Below are positions 1 through 7,296 of a stretch of DNA of 34,542 nt, in pieces (the first letter of the stretch is position 1; every line of letters starts with the position of its first letter). The notes below the pieces were generated by a model. It was given only the letters and a program-made list of their open reading frames with translations. It was not told where the DNA came from and did no database searches. The position numbers and the translations under genes are program-made. Source of the DNA: Lachnospiraceae bacterium (GTDB lineage: Bacteria > Bacillota > Clostridia > Lachnospirales > Lachnospiraceae); assembly GCA_024690825.1 (NCBI GenBank), contig JAILOK010000121.1:1-34542 (forward strand), read 5' to 3'.

Positions 1-1177
1 GAACGATCCAGGAGCTGTTCCTTCACAGGCTGACGCAGAAGTTCAACCTGAGCATCGAGTCGGCAACGATGATGAGGATCTTAACGCTCCCGAGCTCGTT
101 CTTTACAAAATACACGTCCGGTGACCTTGCAAACCGCGTTAGCAATATGAGTGTCCTCATATACGAGATATTAAACATGGTCATGACCTGTTTTACGACC
201 GCTCTGTTCTCATTCATCTATATCTTCCAGATAAGATCATTTGCTCCGGCACTTGCAGCACCTGCCTTTATCGTGGCCACACTTCAGATGATAACGCTGA
301 TCGCAGCCCTTGTAATAAGATCAAGGATAAACATGACACAGATGGAGCTTGCCGCAAAAGAGAGCGGCCTGTCATATTCGTTTATCACCGGTATCGAGAA
401 GATCAAGCTCTCCGGTGCGGAGCGCCGCGCATTTTCCAAGTGGGGCAGCGCATATGCCACACAGTCAAAGTATATGTATGATCCGCCGATGTTCGTGAAG
501 GTATTTCCTGCGATCATAACGGCGATATCCCTTACAGGTACGATCATCATCTACTATCTTGCCATAAAGACCCGGGTGGATGTTGCCCATTTCTATGCGT
601 TCAATGCTGCTTTTGCCATTGTTTGCGGGGCATTTAAGACGCTTGTTCCGATGATAGAGCCTGCGGCGCGGATAGCCCCCACGTTTGAGCTCATACGTCC
701 GGTGATCGAGGCGGCACCTGAGATAGCCGAGGAAAAGCCGGTGATAGAAAAGCTCTCCGGCGGGATCGAACTGAATAATGTTACATTCCGTTACAGTGAT
801 GATATGCCGGCGGTACTTGATGACATAAGCCTTAAGATCAGGCCGGGTCAATATGTAGCGATAACGGGAAAGACAGGCTGCGGTAAGAGTACACTCATGC
901 GGGTCATGCTCGGCTTTGAGAAACCGCAGAAGGGCGCAGTATATTATGACGGGCGCGACCTTAACAGGGTGGATCTGAAATCACTTCGCTCCAAGATCGG
1001 TACAGTCATGCAGAACGGGTCGTTCACAGGCTCTCAACCATCAAAAACTGTGACAGGATCATCGTGCTCGACGGTGGCAGGATCGTTGAGGACGGAACCT
1101 ATGACGAGCTGATGGAAAAGAATGGCTTTTTTGCCGAGCTCGTATCACGCCAGCAGATGGAGTGTAAAAATGGATAA
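1..1177 (+). pseudogene. NHLP/NHLM-type bacteriocin export ABC transporter, 5'-truncated by window and internally deleted
   Basis: The reading frame is open from base 3, so the gene begins left of the window. The visible part has membrane segments of the permease domain, then an ATPase domain with an A-loop-like stretch and a Walker A motif (GKTGCGKST, around 867-893), and reaches the Q-loop (VMQNG, ending at 1019). At about 1016-1022 the sequence jumps straight to the H-loop (HRLSTI) in another frame; from there a normal family C-terminus is readable ([18 protein letters not shown]) to a stop at 1175-1177. The signature motif (LSGGQ), Walker B and D-loop, roughly 100 residues in this family, are missing. 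In the original frame translation ends at 1112 with a nonsense tail. The ATPase should not hydrolyse ATP. The overall sequence resembles exporters that cleave and export leader peptides of the nitrile-hydratase-leader class; that assignment rests on recognised family sequence. A sequencing or assembly deletion is the alternative. Confidence 0.85.
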
Positions 1178-1697
1178 GCGCGAAAAGAGACCCTTCGAGG
1201 AGGTCTACGACGAATATTATGACAAGGTGTACAGGACTGTTTATATGCGTATTTTGTGTCGCGAGAATACTGAGGATATCGTGCAGGATACTTTCGTAAA
1301 GGCAATGAGCGCGTATGATCGTTTCGATCCTGCGATCTCATCCGTCTATACATGGATCAGTACCATAGCGACCAACGCCCTCTACGACTATTTCAGAAAG
1401 ACGGGATCCGATAAGGTGATCTCATTGGAGGGATACCTGGAAGCGGGATATGAGCCGGGAGATGCTGATCCCGAACTTGAAAAGCTGACGGACGGATATG
1501 CAAGGAGCGCATATCTTATCTTAAGGCATCTGAACGCAAAGGAGCGGGAGCTACTCTCAATGAGGTTCGGACGGGAAATGTCCTATAAGGAGATGGCGGA
1601 CTGTTTATCCTCAAATGAAAAAGCTGTAGGAATGAAGATGACAAGGCTTTTTGAAAAGTGCAGAAGGATTGCGAAAGAGGAAAAAATAAAATTTTAA
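1170..1697 (+). CDS. ECF-type RNA polymerase sigma factor
   Basis: The protein is 175 residues long from ATG at 1170, which follows a GGAG site by seven bases and overlaps the stop of the exporter remnant by eight bases; an upstream ATG in the same frame lies inside the exporter and lacks family similarity. Region 2 is visible as [20 protein letters not shown] followed by [15 protein letters not shown] and [16 protein letters not shown]. Region 4 is [19 protein letters not shown] with a helix-turn-helix ([20 protein letters not shown]). There is no region 3, as in ECF factors. No anti-sigma gene is visible next to it. Such factors accompany leader-peptide export clusters in Lachnospiraceae, so it may drive the precursor genes just downstream; this is inferred from position. 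Confidence 0.85.
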   Translation: MDKREKRPFEEVYDEYYDKVYRTVYMRILCRENTEDIVQDTFVKAMSAYDRFDPAISSVYTWISTIATNALYDYFRKTGSDKVISLEGYLEAGYEPGDADPELEKLTDGYARSAYLILRHLNAKERELLSMRFGREMSYKEMADCLSSNEKAVGMKMTRLFEKCRRIAKEEKIKF

Positions 1698-1704
1698 AAT
1701 TTAT

Positions 1705-1734
1705 GTGGTATTTTTCCGACCGGTACGTATATTG
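1705..1734 (+). promoter_or_regulatory. Possible ECF-dependent promoter of the precursor genes
   Basis: The 72-base gap between the sigma gene and the first precursor gene has no good housekeeping promoter. It contains GTGGTA (1705-1710) and CGTATATTG (1726-1734) separated by 15 bases, a layout compatible with an ECF promoter. No second copy was found in the window, so the call is speculative. Confidence 0.25.
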
Positions 1735-1769
1735 ATATAGACAGCAGGTTTCAAAGGAGGATTACAGCC

Positions 1770-2021
1770 ATGACAGATGAAAAGAAAATGAAAGCGGTAA
1801 ACCGGCTTAGCGATGATGATCAGGAGAAGGTTTCCGGCGGTGCCGGAGCTGATTATGAAGAAGTGAGTGGTTATAAATTCTCTCCCCGTGCATCATGGTG
1901 TCCGTACTGCCAGCGGGAAGTGGAGCCTGACAGTATGTGTTCACCGCAGATGATCTACGGTGTTTACGGCCAGATTTTCTCGTGTGAAAAATGTAACGGC
2001 CAGTATGTTGCACCGTGTTAA
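1770..2021 (+). CDS. Gly-Gly leader peptide precursor with Cys-rich core
   Basis: The product is 83 residues and starts at ATG 1770 behind AAAGGAGG. The first ~26 residues form a hydrophilic acidic leader ending LSDDDQEKVSGGAG, typical of Gly-Gly leader peptides processed by peptidase-containing exporters. The rest (ADYEEVSGYK onward) holds six cysteines in the pattern CPYC, a single Cys, CEKC and a C-terminal Cys, so it could fold as a zinc ribbon or carry disulfides or thioethers. It shares the VSGGAG leader end and an SGYK motif with the next gene. No modification enzyme lies inside the window. Its function as bacteriocin, signal or other RiPP-like product is inferred. Confidence 0.65.
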   Translation: MTDEKKMKAVNRLSDDDQEKVSGGAGADYEEVSGYKFSPRASWCPYCQREVEPDSMCSPQMIYGVYGQIFSCEKCNGQYVAPC

Positions 2022-2064
2022 GTGCAGTATGCATACGGAATTATATCATTTTGGGAGGTGTTCT

Positions 2065-2271
2065 ATGAGAACAACAGAAGGATTTCAGAAAAAACCTGAT
2101 GATGAAGAACTTGAAAAAGTAAGTGGCGGTGCCGGGAATGAGGCTGACCTCAGTGGATACAAAGGTTCCTGGGGACAGTTTGTAGATGAAGTTCTGGGAG
2201 GAGAGGATCCCATTGTTCCGGGACTCTGGGGTTCAGAACATGATCCGTACAGGAGTATACGGGAATATTGA
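2065..2271 (+). CDS. Gly-Gly leader peptide precursor, Cys-free core
   Basis: The product is 68 residues from ATG 2065, preceded by GGGAGG at a good distance; longer in-frame starts run back through the previous gene and are unlikely. The leader reads DDEELEKVSGGAG, almost the same as in the previous gene. The core (NEADLSGYKGSWGQFVDEVL, then a Gly/Pro/Trp-rich tail) contains no cysteine and ends in IREY. The shared leader end and SGYK motif suggest that this gene and 1770-2021 are divergent paralogues using the same export or processing machinery. The core matches no family I recognise. Confidence 0.6.
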   Translation: MRTTEGFQKKPDDEELEKVSGGAGNEADLSGYKGSWGQFVDEVLGGEDPIVPGLWGSEHDPYRSIREY

Positions 2272-2300
2272 TACAGACTGGGGATTTTAGAGGGACCGAT

Positions 2301-2579
2301 ATGGATAAGATATTTGAAAAGGCTGTTTTTTCCGCAGGGTCGGACCATAAGGAAAGGTTAAGAAAACAACTGTTTAACAAAGAAGGTATTCCCATGAAAC
2401 TGACAGAGGAACTGAAGGGAAAGCTGGAGAATGCATCTGAAGATGAGGCAAAGAAGATCCTCGAAGAGACAAAAAAGGAAGTGGAGGATGCAGGCGTGAT
2501 CTTGGATGATGCGGAGCTTGATAAGGCAGCCGGAGGAGGTTTTGGTCACTATCAGCTCAACCATGATAATTTTATTTGA
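2301..2579 (+). CDS. Nif11-like leader peptide precursor with extra N-terminal leader-like segment
   Basis: From ATG 2301 (after AGAGGGA) the product is 92 residues. Its central part from Met at 2394 (MKLTEELKGKLENASEDEAK, then AGVILDDAELDKAAGG) is typical of Nif11-like leaders of RiPP precursors in Clostridia, with an AAGG cleavage site and a short core of about 13 residues (GFGHYQLNHDNFI). Ahead of it sits another short amphipathic segment (MDKIFEKAVFSAGSDHKERL) that resembles the start of a separate leader type. ATG 2394 has its own weak site (GAAGG), so a 61-residue product starting there is a real alternative. The sequence supports a precursor gene; the final product is unknown. Confidence 0.6.
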   Translation: MDKIFEKAVFSAGSDHKERLRKQLFNKEGIPMKLTEELKGKLENASEDEAKKILEETKKEVEDAGVILDDAELDKAAGGGFGHYQLNHDNFI

Positions 2580-2821
2580 TGAGGAACGCATCAACGCAGG
2601 CAGGTCCGTATGAGAATGTCATAATGCTGTGCGTGAGATATTCGGGAGAAGATCAGTATCAGTTATCTGTGAGTTTGAATGGAGAGTCATTGTTAAGGAG
2701 AGCGGTTCTTTTTTGGTTCTAAAAGCTTTGAAAACGGTGTATAATGTATCAAAAATGGTGGGTAGAATAAAGCAGAAAGTCTTAAATATCATGATTTGCA
2801 ACCACGATTATTATTCCTTAC
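2580..2821 (+). other. Intergenic region without a supportable gene
   Basis: This stretch follows the last precursor gene. A 66-codon reading frame at 2629-2829 has no ribosome binding site and no family features, and it runs into the EF-Tu remnant in a different frame. A TATAAT at 2740-2745 lacks a -35 element at normal spacing. I see nothing else in it. Confidence 0.5.
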
Positions 2822-2878
2822 ATCCGTGAAGGCGGACGTACAGTAGGATCAGGAAGAGTTGCTTCCATCATCAAATAA
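2822..2878 (+). pseudogene. tuf: Displaced 3' end of an EF-Tu gene
   Basis: Eighteen codons and a stop read IREGGRTVGSGRVASIIK, which is the highly conserved extreme C-terminus of elongation factor Tu. The codons just upstream (ending IIIPY) do not continue the EF-Tu sequence, so homology starts abruptly near 2822. A good Rho-independent terminator follows 32 bases later, as expected downstream of a real tuf gene. The rest of tuf is absent from the window. The fragment is best explained as the tail left behind by integration of a mobile element into tuf, or by recombination involving a tuf copy. Confidence 0.85.
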
Positions 2879-2909
2879 TGATCTGATCCGGAATTTATAA
2901 GAAATGATA

Positions 2910-2944
2910 AAAGGGCTTCCCTGTTTTGGGAGGCCCTTTTCTTT
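2910..2944 (+). terminator. Rho-independent terminator downstream of the tuf remnant
   Basis: GGGCTTCCC and GGGAGGCCC form a nine-pair stem (one G-T pair) around a TGTTTT loop, preceded by AAAA and followed by TTTTCTTTT. It probably belonged to the original tuf transcript and now insulates the gene at 2987 from the left-hand cluster. Confidence 0.85.
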
Positions 2945-2949
2945 TCGTA

Positions 2950-2978
2950 TAGAAAAAACAGTATTTTACGGGTATAAT
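2950..2978 (+). promoter_or_regulatory. Promoter of the FkbH-like gene, close to the ATG
   Basis: A consensus TATAAT at 2973-2978 lies 17 bases after a poor -35 (TAGAAA, 2950-2955). The start codon is only eight bases downstream of the -10 box, so the transcript would be leaderless or nearly so. Confidence 0.55.
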
Positions 2979-2986
2979 AAAAGATC

Positions 2987-4714
2987 ATGACATATAACGA
3001 ATTAAAGAAAAATATAAAAAGATATAAGGACGCTGAATATGATAAGAGGGTGAGCATTGCGATACTCGGGGATACAGCCACGCAGTTTATCGCAACTGCT
3101 GCGGAAGGCATGTCTTTTACATACGGCATGCGCGCCGAAGTGTATGAGGCGGAGTATGATGTGATCGAAAGCGAGATACTTGACCCGTCTTCGGGTCTGT
3201 ATGAAAAAGAACGAGATCATATACTTATTTATATGTCGGTGGAAAAGGCAAGGGAGACGTATGAGGATACCCGGGCTGAAAAAAGAACGGATTTTGCGGC
3301 GGATCTTTTGGAAAAGATCACCGGCTGCTGGAATGTATTGAAGGAACGGACCAAAGCGCAGATAATACAGCTCAACTTTGCAAGATATGATACCGGAGTG
3401 TTCGGAAGTTATGCTCTGAGAGAAGAATCCTCCTTTGAATTTCAGCTTCAGAAGCTTAATTATCTGCTTTCCGAAGCAGCTTCCCATAATAAGAACATAT
3501 ATATCATAGACCTTGACATGATACAGGCGCGTCTTGGCATTGAAAACTTCTGTGACCGGAAGTTTTATTATCAGGCGAGGATGGCTGTCGGATTTGAAGG
3601 AGTAGTGGAAACAGTTAAGGAACTATATGATATCATCCTTGCATCAATGGGAAGGATAAGGAAGTGTCTGATACTTGATCTCGATAATACCATATGGGGC
3701 GGAGTTATAGGAGATGACGGCCTCAGTGGGATAGAGATAGGAGAACTCGGTACGGGAAGGGCGTACACGGATCTGCAGAGATGGTGCCTGGAACTGAAAA
3801 AAAGAGGGATACTTTTGGCAGTCTGTTCAAAAAATGATGAGAATACCGCGAAGGAGCCTTTTGAAAAGCATCCGGATATGGTTCTGCATCTTTCCGATTT
3901 TGTAATGTTTGCTGCTAACTGGGATGATAAGGCAACAAACATCAAAAGGATACAGGAAGCCCTGGACATAGGATTGGACAGCCTTGTTTTTGTGGATGAC
4001 AATCCGTTTGAAAGGGAACTTGTGAAAAGCAGCCTCCCCGGGGTAACGGTGCCTGAGCTTCCGGAGGACCCCGCGATGTTCCTGCCATACCTGCAGTCAC
4101 TTCACCTTTTTGAAACAGTTTCTTTTTCGGCGGATACCGCAAACAGGACCGAAATGTACAGGACCGAAGCAAAGAGACGGAGTGAAAAAGAGATTTTTAC
4201 GGATATAAACGATTACCTTAAAAGCCTCGATATGAAGGCAAAGGCCCTTCCATTTGATGAATTCTACTATCCGAGGATCGCCGAGCTTTCACAGAGATCA
4301 AACCAGTTCAATTTAAGAACTGTCAGGTATTCGGAAGAGGATATAGAAAGGATCGCATCCTCCGAAAGATACATCACGAGGTATTTTACGCTGGAGGACA
4401 AATTCGGAGATTACGGGCTGATCAGCGCCGTGATCGTTGAAAAGACCGGAGAGAATGAGGGGTTTATCGACACCTGGTTCATGAGCTGCAGGGTTTTAAA
4501 ACGGGGAATGGAAGAGTTTATAATAAATACTGTCGTGGCGGCATGCCGGGAAGCGGGTATTGAAAGACTTACGGGTCAGTACATAGCTACGGCCAAGAAC
4601 GGCATGGTTTCCGGGATATATGAAAGGTTCGGGTTTGTACCCGAAGGAGAGGGAAGATTTACTCTCATGACAGGGGACTACTGTCCTGAAAAAACACATA
4701 TCAGAGAACAATGA
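2987..4714 (+). CDS. FkbH-like HAD-IIIC family protein with C-terminal GNAT domain
   Basis: This is a 575-residue protein of the FkbH family. The N-terminal ~200 residues form the SGNH-like domain usual in full-length members (AILGDTATQF, DPSSGLYE). The HAD domain follows, with nucleophile and acid in DLDNTIWGG (Asp231, Asp233), a CSKND motif and VFVDDNP (Asp337-Asp338). Residues ~410-570 are the GNAT-like part (SQRSNQFNLRT, WFMSCRVLKRGMEEF). Characterised FkbH proteins take 1,3-bisphosphoglycerate, dephosphorylate it and load a glyceryl unit onto an acyl carrier protein. A carrier protein lies 4.7 kb downstream. The start is fixed by a stop codon at 2978-2980; there is no Shine-Dalgarno site. 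Its 3' end faces the SDR gene with only five bases between them. The actual substrate is unknown. Confidence 0.85.
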   Translation: MTYNELKKNIKRYKDAEYDKRVSIAILGDTATQFIATAAEGMSFTYGMRAEVYEAEYDVIESEILDPSSGLYEKERDHILIYMSVEKARETYEDTRAEKRTDFAADLLEKITGCWNVLKERTKAQIIQLNFARYDTGVFGSYALREESSFEFQLQKLNYLLSEAASHNKNIYIIDLDMIQARLGIENFCDRKFYYQARMAVGFEGVVETVKELYDIILASMGRIRKCLILDLDNTIWGGVIGDDGLSGIEIGELGTGRAYTDLQRWCLELKKRGILLAVCSKNDENTAKEPFEKHPDMVLHLSDFVMFAANWDDKATNIKRIQEALDIGLDSLVFVDDNPFERELVKSSLPGVTVPELPEDPAMFLPYLQSLHLFETVSFSADTANRTEMYRTEAKRRSEKEIFTDINDYLKSLDMKAKALPFDEFYYPRIAELSQRSNQFNLRTVRYSEEDIERIASSERYITRYFTLEDKFGDYGLISAVIVEKTGENEGFIDTWFMSCRVLKRGMEEFIINTVVAACREAGIERLTGQYIATAKNGMVSGIYERFGFVPEGEGRFTLMTGDYCPEKTHIREQ

Positions 4715-4719
4715 TCCTT

Positions 4720-5415
4720 TCAGAGCTGCCATCCTCCGTCAAGACCGATGATCTGTCCGGTGAGATATTCCGGCGCGTCTATGAGCATTTCGGCAAGCTT
4801 CGCAGCTTCATCCGGGGTTCCGAATCTGCCGGCAGGTATCTCGTTCATGATGGATTCTTTTTCTTCTTCGGAATAAATCCTATTCATATCCGTATCAATG
4901 AATCCGCACGCAATGGCATTGACCTGAATGCTGCTGGGAGCAAGTTCTTTTGCCAGGGCCTTTGTAAACGCATCAACCCCGCCTTTTGACGCGCTGTATG
5001 CAGTTTCCATAGATGCACCGTGCTGTCCCCACACCGAAGAAATATTTATGATCTTCCCGGAGTGCTGTTTTACCATCAGTCCGGCGGCAAAATGGCATGT
5101 ATTATATAAGGAAGAAAGATTGACGGAGATGATGTCGTCCCATTCGTCTTTTGTCATATCCTGCAGCAGTCCGGTCCTTGAAATGCCGGCATTGTTGATG
5201 AGCACATCTATTTTGGGGATATTTTCAAAAACCTCCCGGACAAAATCATGATCCGCGACATCTCCCGTAAAATACCGGCCGGGTATATCAGACATCATTT
5301 CAGTATTATTTCTGCATATGAGATACAGCCTGTGCCCCTTGGATGCAAGCCGGGCACCTATGGCATGTCCTATCCCGCGCGATGCTCCTGTAATAAGAAT
5401 GTCTTTAATTAACAT
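4720..5415 (-). CDS. FabG-like short-chain dehydrogenase/reductase
   Basis: The protein is 231 residues from ATG at 5413-5415, preceded on the minus strand by AAGGGGA; a longer frame upstream adds ~30 residues not seen in the family. It has the NAD(P)-binding motif TGASRGIG (residues 9-16), NNAG (74-77), and catalytic Ser127, Tyr140 and Lys144 (YSASK). Length and order fit 3-oxoacyl-ACP reductases, though many SDRs of this size act on other substrates. The gene converges on the FkbH-like gene with five bases between the two 3' ends, and no fatty-acid synthesis genes are nearby. It may reduce an acyl-carrier-bound intermediate of the neighbouring surface-decoration genes; this is inference. 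Confidence 0.8.
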   Translation of the reverse strand: MLIKDILITGASRGIGHAIGARLASKGHRLYLICRNNTEMMSDIPGRYFTGDVADHDFVREVFENIPKIDVLINNAGISRTGLLQDMTKDEWDDIISVNLSSLYNTCHFAAGLMVKQHSGKIINISSVWGQHGASMETAYSASKGGVDAFTKALAKELAPSSIQVNAIACGFIDTDMNRIYSEEEKESIMNEIPAGRFGTPDEAAKLAEMLIDAPEYLTGQIIGLDGGWQL

Positions 5416-5465
5416 AAAATAGTTATTTCCCCTTGATTCTACAAATGTAAGCGAATATAATAAAT

Positions 5466-5494
5466 GATATACCACAATTTTGCGGGTGTGTAAA
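5466..5494 (-). promoter_or_regulatory. Promoter of the SDR gene
   Basis: On the minus strand TTTACA (5489-5494) and TATATC (5466-5471) are separated by 17 bases, giving a leader of about 45 nt before ATG 5415. Confidence 0.6.
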
Positions 5495-5636
5495 ATCAAA
5501 ATCCACACATTCAGGAAAACGCGTATTTAACAGAAGGTTATGGACCCGATGCCGGAAAATGACAGAGAAGGATCTGCACAAAATGACATTATGTTAATGC
5601 GTAGACATAAGATATCAAATATTTGGTGTTTTTGAG

Positions 5637-5665
5637 TTGACAAACCACTATATGGGTGGTATATT
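5637..5665 (+). promoter_or_regulatory. Promoter of the NlpC/P60 wall hydrolase gene
   Basis: Consensus TTGACA (5637-5642) and TATATT (5660-5665) are exactly 17 bases apart. The predicted start near 5672 leaves a ~37 nt leader carrying AGGAGAA before ATG 5709. Confidence 0.85.
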
Positions 5666-5708
5666 TTTCTTCGGATGTAACAATTTCGTAACAAATACCA
5701 GGAGAATT

Positions 5709-7178
5709 ATGAGAAAAAGAGCAAAGAGGCTTATAAGTATTGGACTTACGTTCTCTCTGATCCTTTCAGGCAGCAACGTTTGTATGGCGATGGGAACCAC
5801 ATCGCCTTCTTCTGTTCTTCCTGCAGCAGGTACAGCAAGGATCCTGAATGAAGGAAAATCAGTTACTTCTGTTCAGGCCGATAAGATAAAGAGTTCAAGA
5901 GGGCAGGATGAAGCAAAGGCAGAAGCGAAGAAGAAATCTTCAGATGCAGTGATCGCATCGGTAGCTTCCAATATAGGCGACAGTATAGTACTTTCAAAGG
6001 AAGAGAACGGGGCCATGACGCCTTCGGTCTCTGTTCCCAAGGCGGGGGAACAGACTTCGATACAGACAGTAGCAGCCGAAGCAAGTCCCGAACCGGAGAT
6101 CATCACTGTCGGAGGAGGTTCTACGGCCGGTACTGTTAATTCGGCGGAAGCAGCCGCAATGAGAGTAGTGGATGCGGACAGTTCAGATCAGGGAGTTTCT
6201 GTCCTGAATCTGGTTGATGCAGTTGCTTCGAACGGCATACCTGAGGAAGAGGACTTTACCAATCTCGTGATAGCGCAGGTCAGCGACTGTGTTAATGTAA
6301 GGAGTGAGGCTTCCGAAGAAGGAGAAGTAGTAGGAAAGCTTTATAATAATTCGGTCGGTGATCTTATCGAGATCGAGGGCGACTGGTACAAAATAAAATC
6401 CGGAAATGTGACCGGATATGTAAAAGGCGAATATTGCGTGACGGGTGATGCCGCACAGGATCTTGCGAAAAAGGTCGGAATGAGACTTGCGGTTGTTACA
6501 ACAACAACGCTTTATGTAAGAAGTGAACCTTCCAGAGAAGCCGAGGTCATCGGCATGGTCCCTATGGAGGATGAACTGCAGGTTCTTGATGAGCTTGACG
6601 GCTGGGTCAAGGTTTCAATCGAGGAAGGTGACGGATTTGTTTCTTCCGAATTTGTCAGACTGTATACTGATTTCGTAAGGGCAGAATCAAAGGCTGAAGA
6701 AGAAGCCAGACTTGCAAAGGAAGAAGCTGAAAGAGAAGCTGCAAGAAGGGCAGCCCAGGCAGCCGCAAAGAAGAACAAGGGTTCCTCGGGCAAGTCAGGC
6801 GGCGGAGGAGCAGGCGTTACGGCACCCGGAAGCGGCATGGGAAGCCAGGTGGCAAATTATGCTCTGCAATTTGTGGGCAACCCTTATGTATATGGAGGAA
6901 CCTCTCTCACAAACGGTGCGGACTGTTCGGGATTTGTTATGAGCGTATACAGAAACTTCGGAGTATCGCTTCCTCACAGTTCCGGTGCCGACAGGGCAGT
7001 AGGATACGCCGTAGGCGGTATAGGCGCGGCACAGCCCGGAGATATAGTATGCTATTCCGGACATGTAGGAATTTATATTGGAAACGGACAGATAGTACAT
7101 GCATCGACCAGGGCAACAGGTATCAAGGTATCAAATGCCGGATACAGATCAGTGCTTGCCGTAAGAAGAATATTCTGA
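5709..7178 (+). CDS. Secreted SH3b-NlpC/P60 peptidoglycan endopeptidase
   Basis: The protein is 489 residues. ATG 5709 follows CAGGAGAA and opens a signal peptide (MRKRAKRLISIGLTFSLILS, cleavage probably after CMAMG or nearby); the longer frame start at 5637 lies in the -35 box. A low-complexity region (~30-185) is followed by two bacterial SH3 domains (~188-246 with VNVRSEAS, ~258-318 with LYVRSEPS), an Ala/Glu/Lys-rich helical linker, a Gly/Ser-rich hinge and a C-terminal NlpC/P60 domain. Catalytic Cys406 (GADCSGFV), His452 (SGHVGIYIG) and His464 (IVHAS) are present. Such enzymes cut peptidoglycan stem peptides outside the membrane, probably gamma-D-Glu-diaminoacid bonds, with the SH3 domains binding the wall. 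It is transcribed alone, between its own promoter and terminator. Confidence 0.93.
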   Translation: MRKRAKRLISIGLTFSLILSGSNVCMAMGTTSPSSVLPAAGTARILNEGKSVTSVQADKIKSSRGQDEAKAEAKKKSSDAVIASVASNIGDSIVLSKEENGAMTPSVSVPKAGEQTSIQTVAAEASPEPEIITVGGGSTAGTVNSAEAAAMRVVDADSSDQGVSVLNLVDAVASNGIPEEEDFTNLVIAQVSDCVNVRSEASEEGEVVGKLYNNSVGDLIEIEGDWYKIKSGNVTGYVKGEYCVTGDAAQDLAKKVGMRLAVVTTTTLYVRSEPSREAEVIGMVPMEDELQVLDELDGWVKVSIEEGDGFVSSEFVRLYTDFVRAESKAEEEARLAKEEAEREAARRAAQAAAKKNKGSSGKSGGGGAGVTAPGSGMGSQVANYALQFVGNPYVYGGTSLTNGADCSGFVMSVYRNFGVSLPHSSGADRAVGYAVGGIGAAQPGDIVCYSGHVGIYIGNGQIVHASTRATGIKVSNAGYRSVLAVRRIF

Positions 7179-7190
7179 TGAAAAATGAAA

Positions 7191-7219
7191 AAAGGGGGCG
7201 GGCTTTGCCTGCCCCCTTT
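7191..7219 (+). terminator. Rho-independent terminator of the NlpC/P60 gene
   Basis: GGGGGCGGGC pairs with GCCTGCCCCC (one G-T) around a TTT loop, flanked by AAA and TTT, starting 12 bases after the stop codon. Confidence 0.85.
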
Positions 7220-7243
7220 ACTATTTGCAAAAGATAAGCCGTT

Positions 7244-7270
7244 TTGATATACTTATCTAAATTTTATATT
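7244..7270 (+). promoter_or_regulatory. Probable promoter of hpf
   Basis: TTGATA (7244-7249) is followed by TATATT (7265-7270). The spacing of 15-16 bases is shorter than ideal. It is the only reasonable candidate between the upstream terminator and ATG 7297. Confidence 0.45.
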
Positions 7271-7296
7271 CCAAATATGAAGGGAGATAAAAGCGG

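Noticed and set aside
2629-2829. 66-codon reading frame before the tuf remnant
   Set aside because: It has no ribosome binding site and no family similarity, and it overlaps the EF-Tu fragment in another frame.
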